The notes: generated by a model from the sequence alone, not told the origin. 64,000 bases of DNA from Clavibacter sp. (GCA_003569145.1 BGOH01000004.1:62001-126000); one strand, 5' to 3'; positions 1 through 9,467 are shown, numbered from the stretch's first letter. Translations and numbers: made by a program.

Positions 1-2
1 CT

Positions 3-590
3 GATGCAGCTGTTTACTTAATGTCTACAAAGCCTGAACTTGGAATCACCGATCCATATGCTCTTGATCAGACTCAGTTCGATGCAGCCATGGCTCTTCT
101 TGCACAACAGAAGCCTCTTATTGCTGAATATTGGGCTGATTACACCAAGTACATTGGTGCAGTTCAGAGCGGCAGCATCACCGTTGGAACTTCATGGCAG
201 GTTATTGCCAACGTTCTAAATGGCGAAAAGGCAACTGTTGGTGCGGTCAAGCCAGTTGAAGGGGCAACAGGTTGGTCAGATACTTGGATGATTTCATCTA
301 AGACTGAAGCAATCGACTGCGCTTACAAGTGGCTGAATCACATCATTACTCCAAATGTAAACGCACAAGCTGCTGAATACTTTGGAGAAGCACCTGCTAA
401 CTCCAAGGCATGTGCATTGACCGCTAATCCAGATCACTGCAAGCTGTATCACGCAGAAGAGACTGACTATTGGTCAAATGTTTACTACTGGAAGACCCCA
501 ACTGAGCAATGCCTTGATGGCCGTACGGATGCGAAATGCGTTCCATACGCTGAATGGGTTAAAGCTTGGTCAAGCTTCCGTAACTCATAA
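3..590 (+). CDS. Spermidine/putrescine-type ABC transporter substrate-binding protein, 5' truncated by window edge
   Basis: Open frame continues upstream of the listed ORF to position 3; C-terminal PotD/F-like periplasmic binding protein sequence; followed by two PotB/PotC-like permeases. Confidence 0.85.
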   Translation, partial: DAAVYLMSTKPELGITDPYALDQTQFDAAMALLAQQKPLIAEYWADYTKYIGAVQSGSITVGTSWQVIANVLNGEKATVGAVKPVEGATGWSDTWMISSKTEAIDCAYKWLNHIITPNVNAQAAEYFGEAPANSKACALTANPDHCKLYHAEETDYWSNVYYWKTPTEQCLDGRTDAKCVPYAEWVKAWSSFRNS

Positions 591-609
591 AGAAAGTTAG
601 GTGATATGC

Positions 610-638
610 GGTGGGCGTTGCTTAAAAAGGCGCCCACC
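610..638 (+). terminator. Intercistronic hairpin GGTGGGCG-N13-CGCCCACC
   Basis: Perfect 8-bp inverted repeat between the binding-protein gene and the permease genes. Confidence 0.7.
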
Positions 639-659
639 CATATTTATTTATAACCAAAA

Positions 660-1526
660 ATGACCACAACTATAAGAGCTAGGCGCTATCTGCACCGTAA
701 TAGCGGTGCACGTGTGACCGCACTTCTCGCCCTGCCGTTATTCTGGTTAGTCGTTCTTTACATAGGCTCACTTGCAGCCTTGTTTATTACTTCGATATGG
801 AAAATTGATACTTTCACTAGTAAGGTCGTTAGAGAATTCACCTTTCAGAATTTTATCGATGTCTTTACGGATAAGGCTTATTTCAATGTAACCATTCGTA
901 CCTTGTTTGTTGCTATCTGCGTAACACTCATCTGTGCTTTTATTGCTATTCCAATGGCATTTTTCATGGCGCGAGTTGCGCGCCCAAAATATCGCCCCGT
1001 GCTCATTGCCCTTGTCATTACTCCGTTATGGGCCTCATATCTAGTGAAAATTTACGCCTGGCGAACTATGTTCTACCCAGAAAAAGGCTTTGTTAATTGG
1101 TTAATTCAACCTCTTGGTGGCTCAAGCCCTGGATTTGGAATTTTTGCTGTAATTATTGGATTGACTTATTTATGGCTTCCCTACATGGTTTTGCCGATTT
1201 ATGCAGGAATGGAAAAACTGCCAGATTCAGTTCTTGATGCCTCTTCAGACCTTGGGGCTAAGTCAGGCCGTACTTTCTTTAGCATTATTTTACCTATTAC
1301 TTGGCCAGCGATAATTGCAGGCTCTGTTTTCACTTTCTCTCTAAGTATGGGTGACTATATAACTGTACAAATTCTTGGTGGCACTTTTCAGATGTTAGGA
1401 AATGTGGTTTATCAGAACTTCTCGCTAAACTTACCTTTTGCTGCTGCAGTCGCATTGATTCCTGTGCTTATTATGATGGTATACCTTGGTAGCATACGAA
1501 AAACGGGAGCACTAGATAATTTATGA
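660..1526 (+). CDS. ABC transporter permease (PotB-like)
   Basis: 288 aa, multiple TM segments, binding-protein-dependent permease EAA-like region (SVLDASSDLGAKSGRTFFSIILP). Confidence 0.9.
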   Translation: MTTTIRARRYLHRNSGARVTALLALPLFWLVVLYIGSLAALFITSIWKIDTFTSKVVREFTFQNFIDVFTDKAYFNVTIRTLFVAICVTLICAFIAIPMAFFMARVARPKYRPVLIALVITPLWASYLVKIYAWRTMFYPEKGFVNWLIQPLGGSSPGFGIFAVIIGLTYLWLPYMVLPIYAGMEKLPDSVLDASSDLGAKSGRTFFSIILPITWPAIIAGSVFTFSLSMGDYITVQILGGTFQMLGNVVYQNFSLNLPFAAAVALIPVLIMMVYLGSIRKTGALDNL

Positions 1527-2317
1527 AGCTCTCTTTTACTGCACGCATAATGCTATTAACTATGATGGGATTTGGTTTCGCCTTTATCTATGTGCCCTTA
1601 ACTCTTGTAGTTATCAATTCATTTAACAAAAATACTTCATTTGCTTGGCCACCAACCGGATTCACTACATCCTGGTGGACTAAAGCAGCATCCAATGAAG
1701 GCGTGCGTGATGCAATCTCTAGATCATTCTTTGTAGCTTTATTTGCCACGCTAATTGCTCTTGTTTTAGGTTCGCTTGCTGCAGCTGCAATTGCACGTTA
1801 TAAATTCTTTGGACGTGACGTAATTTCGCTCCTGTTTGTTCTCCCTATTGCCCTGCCTGGGATAGTTACTGGAATTGCTTTGAATAACGTATTCACTAAT
1901 TTTCTCGGTGAATTGACAATATTTACCATCATTGTTGGACATGCAACTTTTTGTATTGTGGTCGTTTTTAACAACGTCGCCGCTCGCTATCGTCGCTTAA
2001 GTTCTTCAATGGAAGAGGCAAGCATGGATCTAGGCGCCAATCGATTCACGACATTTCGTCTCGTTACTTTTCCACTCCTGCGCAGCGCAATTGTGGCGGG
2101 AGCTCTCTTATCTTTTGCGCTTTCCTTTGATGAAATTATTGTAACTACATTCACAGCAGGAGCAGGGCAAACTACTCTTCCTATCTGGATCTTCCAAAAT
2201 CTCTTCCGTCCAAACCAAGCTCCAGTTGTCAATGTTGTGGCAGCGGCTTTGATTTTAGTTTCGATTATCCCAATCTATCTTTCTCAACTTTTAACTAGAG
2301 AAACTTCAACTCGCTAG
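1523..2317 (+). CDS. ABC transporter permease (PotC-like)
   Basis: 264 aa, EEASMDLGANRFTTFRLVTFP permease motif; 4-bp overlap with preceding permease. Confidence 0.9.
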   Translation: MKLSFTARIMLLTMMGFGFAFIYVPLTLVVINSFNKNTSFAWPPTGFTTSWWTKAASNEGVRDAISRSFFVALFATLIALVLGSLAAAAIARYKFFGRDVISLLFVLPIALPGIVTGIALNNVFTNFLGELTIFTIIVGHATFCIVVVFNNVAARYRRLSSSMEEASMDLGANRFTTFRLVTFPLLRSAIVAGALLSFALSFDEIIVTTFTAGAGQTTLPIWIFQNLFRPNQAPVVNVVAAALILVSIIPIYLSQLLTRETSTR

Positions 2318-2983
2318 TATTTTCTTTGCGCGAGCTACCCGGTCAGTAATAACTCCATAAATCTCTCGTGATGCCACCCAGTGGAGATCTTTGCGGGAGT
2401 TAACAGTCCAAACAAGAATACAGTCCGCTTTATTAAGCTGTAAAAGCCAAGAGTACCTACGAAGCATGCCAATCTCGATTACAAGGTTCTTTTCTCGTGA
2501 TACTAAAGCAGGTATTAAATATTTAACAACTTTGGCAACGTCAGGATACAGAGCTCTAATTCTCTGAACCGCGAAAAATGAAAATGACATTATAATTATT
2601 CGAATTCCCGCGCTGTGGATTTCGTTTTCTTTAGTTTTTAACAATGCCATTACTTCTCTTTCGATTCTGCCTCGCTTTTTTGTCGGATGCTTTGTTTCTA
2701 TTAGTAAGTCTTGCTTTCCGTTCAAGGCAATTTCAAGTAGCTCATCTAACGTAATTACATCTGAAATTTGACGCAGTTCATCTAAAGTGATTTTAGAAAT
2801 ACTTTTGGTTTTGCCGTTGAATTGTTTCGTGGTTCGATCATGAAAACATACTATTTGGTTGTCTTGAGTTAACCGAACGTCGCATTCAAGGCCATCAGAG
2901 TGCGCAGCAATAGCTCCTTCATATGCAGCACGAGTAGCTTCAGGATACTTATGGCTAAATCCTCTATGGGCAAATACCTTCAT
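2306..2983 (-). CDS. Glycerophosphodiester phosphodiesterase family protein
   Basis: N-terminal AHRG...PE(A)T and LECDVRLTQDNQIVCFHD motifs of GDPD family. Confidence 0.88.
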   Translation of the reverse strand: MKVFAHRGFSHKYPEATRAAYEGAIAAHSDGLECDVRLTQDNQIVCFHDRTTKQFNGKTKSISKITLDELRQISDVITLDELLEIALNGKQDLLIETKHPTKKRGRIEREVMALLKTKENEIHSAGIRIIIMSFSFFAVQRIRALYPDVAKVVKYLIPALVSREKNLVIEIGMLRRYSWLLQLNKADCILVWTVNSRKDLHWVASREIYGVITDRVARAKKILAS

Positions 2984-3792
2984 CGCCCGATTATGAACCT
3001 AATGCTATTAATTATTCCCACTGGCTCTTTTCTATGTTTATATAACCGAGATTTGAAAAGAAAGAGGGCTCGAAAGATAGGCGCTGATAGACCAAATACT
3101 CGATTAAAGACAGCAGAACGCGCCTTTAGATCTTTATCTGTCCCCCATCGACTTCCAGAACTTTCGGCTGGGTGAATCGCTATTTTTATTGGGAGATAGA
3201 CCCCTTTAAGCCCTTTATCTAAAGCATCGGAAATAAAAATGAATTCATCGCCAAGATAATTATTTGCTCCCGCACCAAAATTCTCATCGAACTTGATTCC
3301 GGCATTCCGAATTGATTCAGTTCTAACCATAAGCTCATAGGTTGCTGCCTTGGCTGAATTTAATTTACTTAACTTCTGTGACTTATTTGGATACGTTTTG
3401 CGAAGTTTGCCAGTTTCATCAGATGTTTGAGCCAGAATAAGGGAGCAATTAGGATGTGATTCAAAGTAGGAAATACATTCTTGTATCCCCTCTTCAATAA
3501 AAGTAATGTCATCATCTCCAAAAATCAGATACTTTCCAGAGGTGTATTGGATTGCAGCATTACGACTCTTAGCTACACCCCTGCTTTTTAATTCAACTAA
3601 TTTTCCTTGTAACTTTTCAGTATTGTAATTGCTCTCATCGGGATTTTGTACTAAAACTATAATCTCCCGATCAGGATTACTTTTGGGGTATTTAATATTT
3701 CCTAAGCGCTTAGTTAATGTTGAGTAAGCAATTGTTAAGATTACTTCATTCAAGGTCATTGTCTGAATCAATTCGCGCACTTGACTTTGCAT
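2980..3792 (-). CDS. Glycosyltransferase family 2-like protein (start may be internal, about 3759)
   Basis: GT-A-like features: SRGVAKSRNAAIQYTSGKYLIFGDDDITF. Confidence 0.75.
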   Translation of the reverse strand: MQSQVRELIQTMTLNEVILTIAYSTLTKRLGNIKYPKSNPDREIIVLVQNPDESNYNTEKLQGKLVELKSRGVAKSRNAAIQYTSGKYLIFGDDDITFIEEGIQECISYFESHPNCSLILAQTSDETGKLRKTYPNKSQKLSKLNSAKAATYELMVRTESIRNAGIKFDENFGAGANNYLGDEFIFISDALDKGLKGVYLPIKIAIHPAESSGSRWGTDKDLKARSAVFNRVFGLSAPIFRALFLFKSRLYKHRKEPVGIINSIRFIIGR

Positions 3793-4531
3793 AACGCATT
3801 AACGAACGTGAAGTATTAGAGATTACAGAATTCTGTAGTCGCGCTCCGAGAAATACGATTAGAGCATTTGTTGGGCTTATCTGCGAATCTACGCTTAAAT
3901 ACAAAAGTGCAGCAAGCAGGACTAGCGTTCCTGCGCTGGAAACAAGCGCCCCTGACTCTCCCGCCTTTATTCTTGCACTGTAGCGTTTCTCAGGCTTTAT
4001 TCGTTTCTTTTGATTCCTTATTGCAAGATCTTTTTGAACCATTACCTGCTTATTAAATATCCAGCCCAAAGCCTGCAGAACGACAATTAATATTAAAGTG
4101 TTTATTAGGGCTAGAAGTGGGTTTAGAACGAAAAAGAAGGCAATTATTGCTACTAATTGGGTGGCGAAACTAAGAATGTTGCTGAGCTCAAAGGCCATCG
4201 CCCACTCTCTATTTTCTTCCTTCGCAGTGCGGTCTTTTTTAGCTGCTCTGAAGGATCTGGCGAAGGCTTTGACTCGATAGCTTCTCTGGAAATATTGACT
4301 TACCCGGGTCAGAATAAAGAAGAGAAAAAATCCTGCAATTGCCCATCCTAGAAACTCTCGAGTGAATTCTTCCTCGTTCAAAACTAAAGTTGCAAAGAAT
4401 TTCATAACAAGAAGTTCAGAGACAGATATTGTCGCGGCAAGCGCCGATAGGGCGATTAATACGATTCGAAATTTACCTCTAGGGAATAGATAGCGAAACC
4501 CACTAATCATCTCTCTTGTGATAGTAATCAT
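3746..4531 (-). CDS. Integral membrane protein resembling an ABC-exporter transmembrane domain, no ATPase domain
   Basis: Several hydrophobic segments and charged cytoplasmic loops reminiscent of ABC type-1 exporter TMD; no Walker A/B in 261 aa. Confidence 0.5.
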   Translation of the reverse strand: MITITREMISGFRYLFPRGKFRIVLIALSALAATISVSELLVMKFFATLVLNEEEFTREFLGWAIAGFFLFFILTRVSQYFQRSYRVKAFARSFRAAKKDRTAKEENREWAMAFELSNILSFATQLVAIIAFFFVLNPLLALINTLILIVVLQALGWIFNKQVMVQKDLAIRNQKKRIKPEKRYSARIKAGESGALVSSAGTLVLLAALLYLSVDSQISPTNALIVFLGARLQNSVISNTSRSLMRYAKSSARIDSDNDLE

Positions 4532-5313
4532 TTAGTTTCTCGCATTCCATCAAGCTTTCTTGATCCTAAAATGGAAATTAGGTGACCAATAGTTACAAAG
4601 AGGGCCACAAATATCCCTATTTCAATCAATGCAGGATTATTGCCAAAGATGGCTATAACGATAGACATTTCAACCGAGTGAAATAGGCGTTGAACCGCAA
4701 AGACTTTGAATGGCAATTTAATAATTCTTAGCCAGTTCTTTGTAGGGGCACCACTTTCTTTGCTATCTCCTAGTTTTGAAAGTCCGGCGAATGCTCTCGA
4801 TACATGAACTGCATCATTAAATCCTTTATTTAATAAGATTGCTAAGGAAATTAAGGCTGCGATAAAAGGCAACCGCCAATCAGAAATTTCATTCTCTGGC
4901 CAGCCAGAAAGACGCAGAGCAAAAGCTACAGGAATCAAGCTCTCAGTTAGATAGTGAGCGACTCTGTCCAAGAAGATGCCTTTAGGGGATTGAGTATTTT
5001 CCCATCTAGCAATTTCCCCATCACAACAATCCCAGAGCATCTGTAGCTGAGAGAGAAAAAGAGCTAGCAAAATACCTTGATAGCCAGGGATTAGTAATGC
5101 AGCACTTATAGATAGACCTGTTGCAATCATCAAATATGTCACTCCGTTAGCTGTTATGGGAGTTTTTAGTAGAAGCCTTGTTAAGTAAGGTGAGACTTTG
5201 CGCAAATAGAGATCGGCAACCCAATGCTCAGCATTGGCTCTTCCAGTGACTGAGGCTGGCTGGGAAATCTCCCGAATCTGCGCAATCGTCGGATTCTTCG
5301 GTCTATCTTTCAT
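4528..5313 (-). CDS. CDP-alcohol phosphatidyltransferase family protein, motif variant ending in His
   Basis: DCCDGEIARWENTQSPKGIFLDRVAHY matches DG-x2-AR-x8-G-x3-D-x3-(D/H). Confidence 0.85.
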   Translation of the reverse strand: MKDRPKNPTIAQIREISQPASVTGRANAEHWVADLYLRKVSPYLTRLLLKTPITANGVTYLMIATGLSISAALLIPGYQGILLALFLSQLQMLWDCCDGEIARWENTQSPKGIFLDRVAHYLTESLIPVAFALRLSGWPENEISDWRLPFIAALISLAILLNKGFNDAVHVSRAFAGLSKLGDSKESGAPTKNWLRIIKLPFKVFAVQRLFHSVEMSIVIAIFGNNPALIEIGIFVALFVTIGHLISILGSRKLDGMRETK

Positions 5314-6950
5314 TATCCAACCTTATTGGCTCTATGACTTAAAACCCATTGCACCGAGGAAATTACTAAGAATAGTGTTGAAAAATACCAGACAAAGTAA
5401 TCCAAACCCCAACCACTGAATGCAGCTATTGCTAGAACTAATAAGCGCCCCTCGATAAATAATCCAAGCTTTGAGAGCCAGATAGGTTTCTTCTCACTTT
5501 GTAGTGAGCGATAAAGATTGTCATAGTGATGAAATACGATAGCAAAGAAAATAATGTATGTGACCATATTGATCTGCTCATCCATTGTGAAAATCCATAA
5601 CAAAAGAGCAGATTCAATCACTCTTAAGAAAGAGGGCTCAATCCAGTCGAATCTCTTTAAAAATGTCAGTCTTATAAAGAGTGAGTCCCGCTGCGCACTT
5701 ATTAAAATTCCCTTACTGCGCTCCTTCTGCATTTTAAGAGTGCGGATAGCTCGACCTCTTAAAACAACGATCGCAGATACTAAAGCTAGTATCGGCATTA
5801 CTGTGAATGTAAAACTTGCCCCCCCAATTACAGCGCTAACGCTGATCACCAACCAACGCTCGCCTATTGGGAATTGAATAATTTTGCCAAGCCAATAACG
5901 CAGACGACCTTTAGGTTCACGTTCGGAAGGAATGATCCCATCGAAATCAGCCGAGAAATCAATCGGAGCCAAGAATTGTTCTTCATCTCGCTGCTTTATT
6001 GAGCGAGCAAAGTTATAGTCAGATAGGTGTCTAAATGTTTGTATCAACATCATTACTAGCGCCGCGAACCATAAATCTTGTCCTGATTTCTCAGCGCCTA
6101 TAGCGAGTCCTAGAAAAACCATGTATTCCTTGACGCGATCTGTTACAGCATCAAGCCAAGCTCCTAATTGGGAAAATCTTCTGGTGTAGCGCGCAAGTTC
6201 TCCGTCAACACAGTCCACAATGATACTTAGTTGTAGAAGTAATGCCCCCAATAAAGTTTCCGAAAAAGTCCCTTTTGTAAAACAAAATGCCGAATAAAGA
6301 CCTATTACAAAAGAAATCAACGTTACCTGGTTTGGTGTTGCTCTAACCTTTACTGCAAACCAAGTGAGAAGTTTAGAAAACTTTCTTAGGAAAAACACAG
6401 AATAAAAACCGTCATTTGCTCGATTTGCTATCTTAAGCCGCAATTTGCCCATGTTTAAATTCGCAAGTTCGCTCTTTACATTATCTCTTACTGAATTATC
6501 TGAGCTGCGAGCGTAGGGGGCTGCCCAAAGTTCAGCTGCATCAACTTGCACTCTAGCTCTCGTTAATGCAACTAAGACCAGATCTATCGCATTACCAGAT
6601 AATCCAGAATCGGCCGCACTTTCTAAAGTCTTTATCACCTCATCTCGTTGATTCTGAGAGATCCGAATAGCTCCAACAAAATTACGGTTACCAATTGTGA
6701 CTTTATGTGAGCTTGATGAAGCGCTAGCAATCCGGTTTTGACGCACTAATGTATCGCCGTTCTTTTGGGTTGATACAAGAGCAACTGAGGTTTTCCTCGG
6801 ATAATCAGTAAGGAGTTCTAAATGTGGTTGAGCAATAACTGAGTTCTGATCTATAAGTAGTAAATCGCTATTTGAAGCTTTAAATCTTTCAAGGATTTCA
6901 CTGACCCGTGTTGAGGAGGTAACAATCAGAGAAGTAAGGGATTTATCCAT
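5313..6950 (-). CDS. Multidomain CDP-alcohol phosphatidyltransferase (N-terminal extra domain, C-terminal DUF5941-like membrane region)
   Basis: DCVDGELARYTRRFSQLGAWLDAVTDR is a complete CDP-OH-P motif; ORF open from 7079 but start at 6950 (MDKSLTSL) avoids overlap with divergent gene. Confidence 0.85.
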   Translation of the reverse strand: MDKSLTSLIVTSSTRVSEILERFKASNSDLLLIDQNSVIAQPHLELLTDYPRKTSVALVSTQKNGDTLVRQNRIASASSSSHKVTIGNRNFVGAIRISQNQRDEVIKTLESAADSGLSGNAIDLVLVALTRARVQVDAAELWAAPYARSSDNSVRDNVKSELANLNMGKLRLKIANRANDGFYSVFFLRKFSKLLTWFAVKVRATPNQVTLISFVIGLYSAFCFTKGTFSETLLGALLLQLSIIVDCVDGELARYTRRFSQLGAWLDAVTDRVKEYMVFLGLAIGAEKSGQDLWFAALVMMLIQTFRHLSDYNFARSIKQRDEEQFLAPIDFSADFDGIIPSEREPKGRLRYWLGKIIQFPIGERWLVISVSAVIGGASFTFTVMPILALVSAIVVLRGRAIRTLKMQKERSKGILISAQRDSLFIRLTFLKRFDWIEPSFLRVIESALLLWIFTMDEQINMVTYIIFFAIVFHHYDNLYRSLQSEKKPIWLSKLGLFIEGRLLVLAIAAFSGWGLDYFVWYFSTLFLVISSVQWVLSHRANKVG

Positions 6951-6968
6951 TTCCTGTAGTATAAATCT

Positions 6969-7664
6969 ATGACCCTTCAAGTTGTGATTCTTGCAGCTGG
7001 AATGGGCACCCGTCTTGGAAAACCGTGGCCAAAACCGCTTACTCCCTTGGCTGATGGACGCTCGATTATGGCCCAACAATTAGAAAATGTTGAGAAAGTC
7101 TTTGGGCAAGAAGCTCGCGTAACAATCGTAGTTGGATTCAAAATGGAGATGATCATGGAGGCCCACCCAAATGCAGCATTCATTTATAACGAAGTTTATG
7201 ATCAAACAAATACATCAAAGAGTCTTCTAAAAGCGCTTCGCGCATCCCAAGAAAGCGGCGTTCTCTGGTTAAACGGAGATGTAGTTTTTGATTCCAGAGT
7301 TCTCGAGCGCGTGCAATCACGCATGCTTAAGGAGAAATCCTTTGTCTGCGTGAATACTTCCGCAACATCAGATGAGGAAATTAAATACACCGTAGATAAA
7401 AATGGAAATATTAATTCTTTATCCAAACAAGTAAAAAATGCCTTAGGTGAAGCGGTAGGAATTAACTTTATTGGTAGTGGTGATAAAGCGCATGTTATTA
7501 CTCACCTGGAGGAATGCGCTGATAATGACTACTTTGAACGAGGCCTTGAATTAGCTATAGAGAAAGCAGGTATCAAGCTAGAGCCAGTTGATATATCTGA
7601 TCTCTTTGCTGTCGAAGTTGATTTTCAAGCTGATTTAGAGAGAGCGAATAAAGGGTTGAATTAG
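6969..7664 (+). CDS. Sugar/polyol-phosphate nucleotidyltransferase (NTP_transferase family)
   Basis: VVILAAGMGTRLG...WPKPLTPL signature at N-terminus. Confidence 0.9.
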   Translation: MTLQVVILAAGMGTRLGKPWPKPLTPLADGRSIMAQQLENVEKVFGQEARVTIVVGFKMEMIMEAHPNAAFIYNEVYDQTNTSKSLLKALRASQESGVLWLNGDVVFDSRVLERVQSRMLKEKSFVCVNTSATSDEEIKYTVDKNGNINSLSKQVKNALGEAVGINFIGSGDKAHVITHLEECADNDYFERGLELAIEKAGIKLEPVDISDLFAVEVDFQADLERANKGLN

Positions 7665-8782
7665 ATCTGATTTCGAATTTTTGAGATTTGTACCCGCAAC
7701 TTTCTCCGATAACGATTTACTAAATTCTTTTGAATCCAATTCAACGGCAATCTCTTGATTAGATCCTTATCAAAAGCCAACATTGCTTGAACAATATATG
7801 ATATGGATATCTCCGTTGGATAAACCGGATCTCCCTCGGGCACCGATGCTGAATCTAGAGAATTGATTTCGCCAATGATTGTTGCACCGCTTGCTAGTAG
7901 CTCGCTCTTGTTCTGCGCTCCAATCTCGTTGCCCTTATCTACTGCCCATTTAGGGGTTAGCAACTTAGCTGAATCAGTTGGAGATTGAATTTCATCCGTC
8001 AAGCGCCTTATGTACCCTTCCCTGATAAAGACTTCATACTCATTCCAATCTCTGTCTTTGGGAAATTGCTTATTCAATTCTAAAAGTAACGTTATTTCTT
8101 CAAGGTTTAATGACCGGTTGCTACCTATTTTTTGAGGCTTGATAAAGTCTTTGGGTAACCCTAGGTATTGATTAACAGAATCGTAAAGAAATTCTGGTTT
8201 TGCCTCATCGACAATCAATACTGTCACATTTTTTGCTCCAAAAACTTTCGCCCACTTTGTAACCACCTGTCCATGGAAATGCCGCTTCCAGAAAGTTGGG
8301 TTAATTTTAGATTCACCTGGTTTGTCAAGTACTGAATGAAGCCAAGTTACATAATCTGCTGTTGTACCATATTTCAAATATTGCTGATATGAAGAGCTAA
8401 GCAGCTTTACTAGTGGTCTAACTGTAAAGAGTGCTTCAATTCTTCGCCCTTTAATCTGATTAAAGATTGTTTGTATAGCTTCAGTATCCAGCTCAGAGAA
8501 GAATTCACTACTAAGTAAAACAGTCTCAGATTTGTTTGAATTAATGGCCTTTAGGATACGAGTCCATTCTTTCTTAGAAGCTTTTTCACCACCTTTCTCT
8601 TTCCAACCCCAAGTTCTCTCAGATAGAGCCCAAGCAACCCGGTGATGAGCTTTTCTTCCAATATTTGGATAGACAATCCCCTCTTGCCTTAACTCAAGAC
8701 TTTGGGAGTTGAAGGATTCCTGCAGAGCAGTAGTACCTGATTTGTGGAATCCTGCATGAATTACTAAACGAGGTTCGCTCAT
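7661..8782 (-). CDS. Sulfotransferase-like protein
   Basis: N-terminal LVIHAGFHKSGTTALQESF resembles 5'-PSB loop of sulfotransferases. Confidence 0.65.
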   Translation of the reverse strand: MSEPRLVIHAGFHKSGTTALQESFNSQSLELRQEGIVYPNIGRKAHHRVAWALSERTWGWKEKGGEKASKKEWTRILKAINSNKSETVLLSSEFFSELDTEAIQTIFNQIKGRRIEALFTVRPLVKLLSSSYQQYLKYGTTADYVTWLHSVLDKPGESKINPTFWKRHFHGQVVTKWAKVFGAKNVTVLIVDEAKPEFLYDSVNQYLGLPKDFIKPQKIGSNRSLNLEEITLLLELNKQFPKDRDWNEYEVFIREGYIRRLTDEIQSPTDSAKLLTPKWAVDKGNEIGAQNKSELLASGATIIGEINSLDSASVPEGDPVYPTEISISYIVQAMLAFDKDLIKRLPLNWIQKNLVNRYRRKLRVQISKIRNQI

Positions 8783-8839
8783 TAGGTAATTATTCTATGA
8801 GTTTTTACTTATATATTGAGTTAAGGACCAAGTTTCTCA

Positions 8840-9448
8840 TCAGAGAGTGCTGAGAATCGCTGCTCTAACGCCTTGAACTAGATCTTTTAAAGCCCAGCTA
8901 GGTTGATCTGGGTATTGGGCTACTTGCTCATTAACTAATGGAAGATGAACAAAGCCGGACATTATTCCGCTACCAAGGAGATGGTGCTGGAGATGATAGA
9001 AAATATGATTACAAAGAAATGCCCCAGCAGACAGAGAAATTTCGCTTTCTAGCCCGCACTCTTTGATCCCTCCAACCATTTTCTCAATCGGTAGCGTACT
9101 GAAATACCCATCAGCGCCTTCTTTAATTATTACCTGGTTTACTCTTAATTCTCCAGCATTGTCGGGGATTCGAGCTGAATCGAGATTTATCGCAATCTTC
9201 TCTGGAGTTATTGCTTTCCTACCCTCTGCTTGTCCAAGAGAAATTATTATCTCTGGACTTATCTCTTTAACCTCAGCAAGCAATATTTTCGCTGCCACAT
9301 CAAATTCCACCGGAAGAATCAATTTAAATATCTCAACTCCTAAGAATTTCTCTTTTGAGAGAGAGTCGACTACAAGTTGTGATGAGTTTGAGTCAGAACC
9401 ACCAAATGGCTCGAAGCCACTAATGAGTATTTTTTTACTTACAGACAA
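8840..9448 (-). CDS. pcp: Pyroglutamyl-peptidase I
   Basis: ILISGFEPFGGSDSNSSQ and SAGAFLCNHIFY motifs of peptidase C15. Confidence 0.88.
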   Translation of the reverse strand: MSVSKKILISGFEPFGGSDSNSSQLVVDSLSKEKFLGVEIFKLILPVEFDVAAKILLAEVKEISPEIIISLGQAEGRKAITPEKIAINLDSARIPDNAGELRVNQVIIKEGADGYFSTLPIEKMVGGIKECGLESEISLSAGAFLCNHIFYHLQHHLLGSGIMSGFVHLPLVNEQVAQYPDQPSWALKDLVQGVRAAILSTL

Positions 9449-9467
9449 TTTAAACCTGTGACATCAA

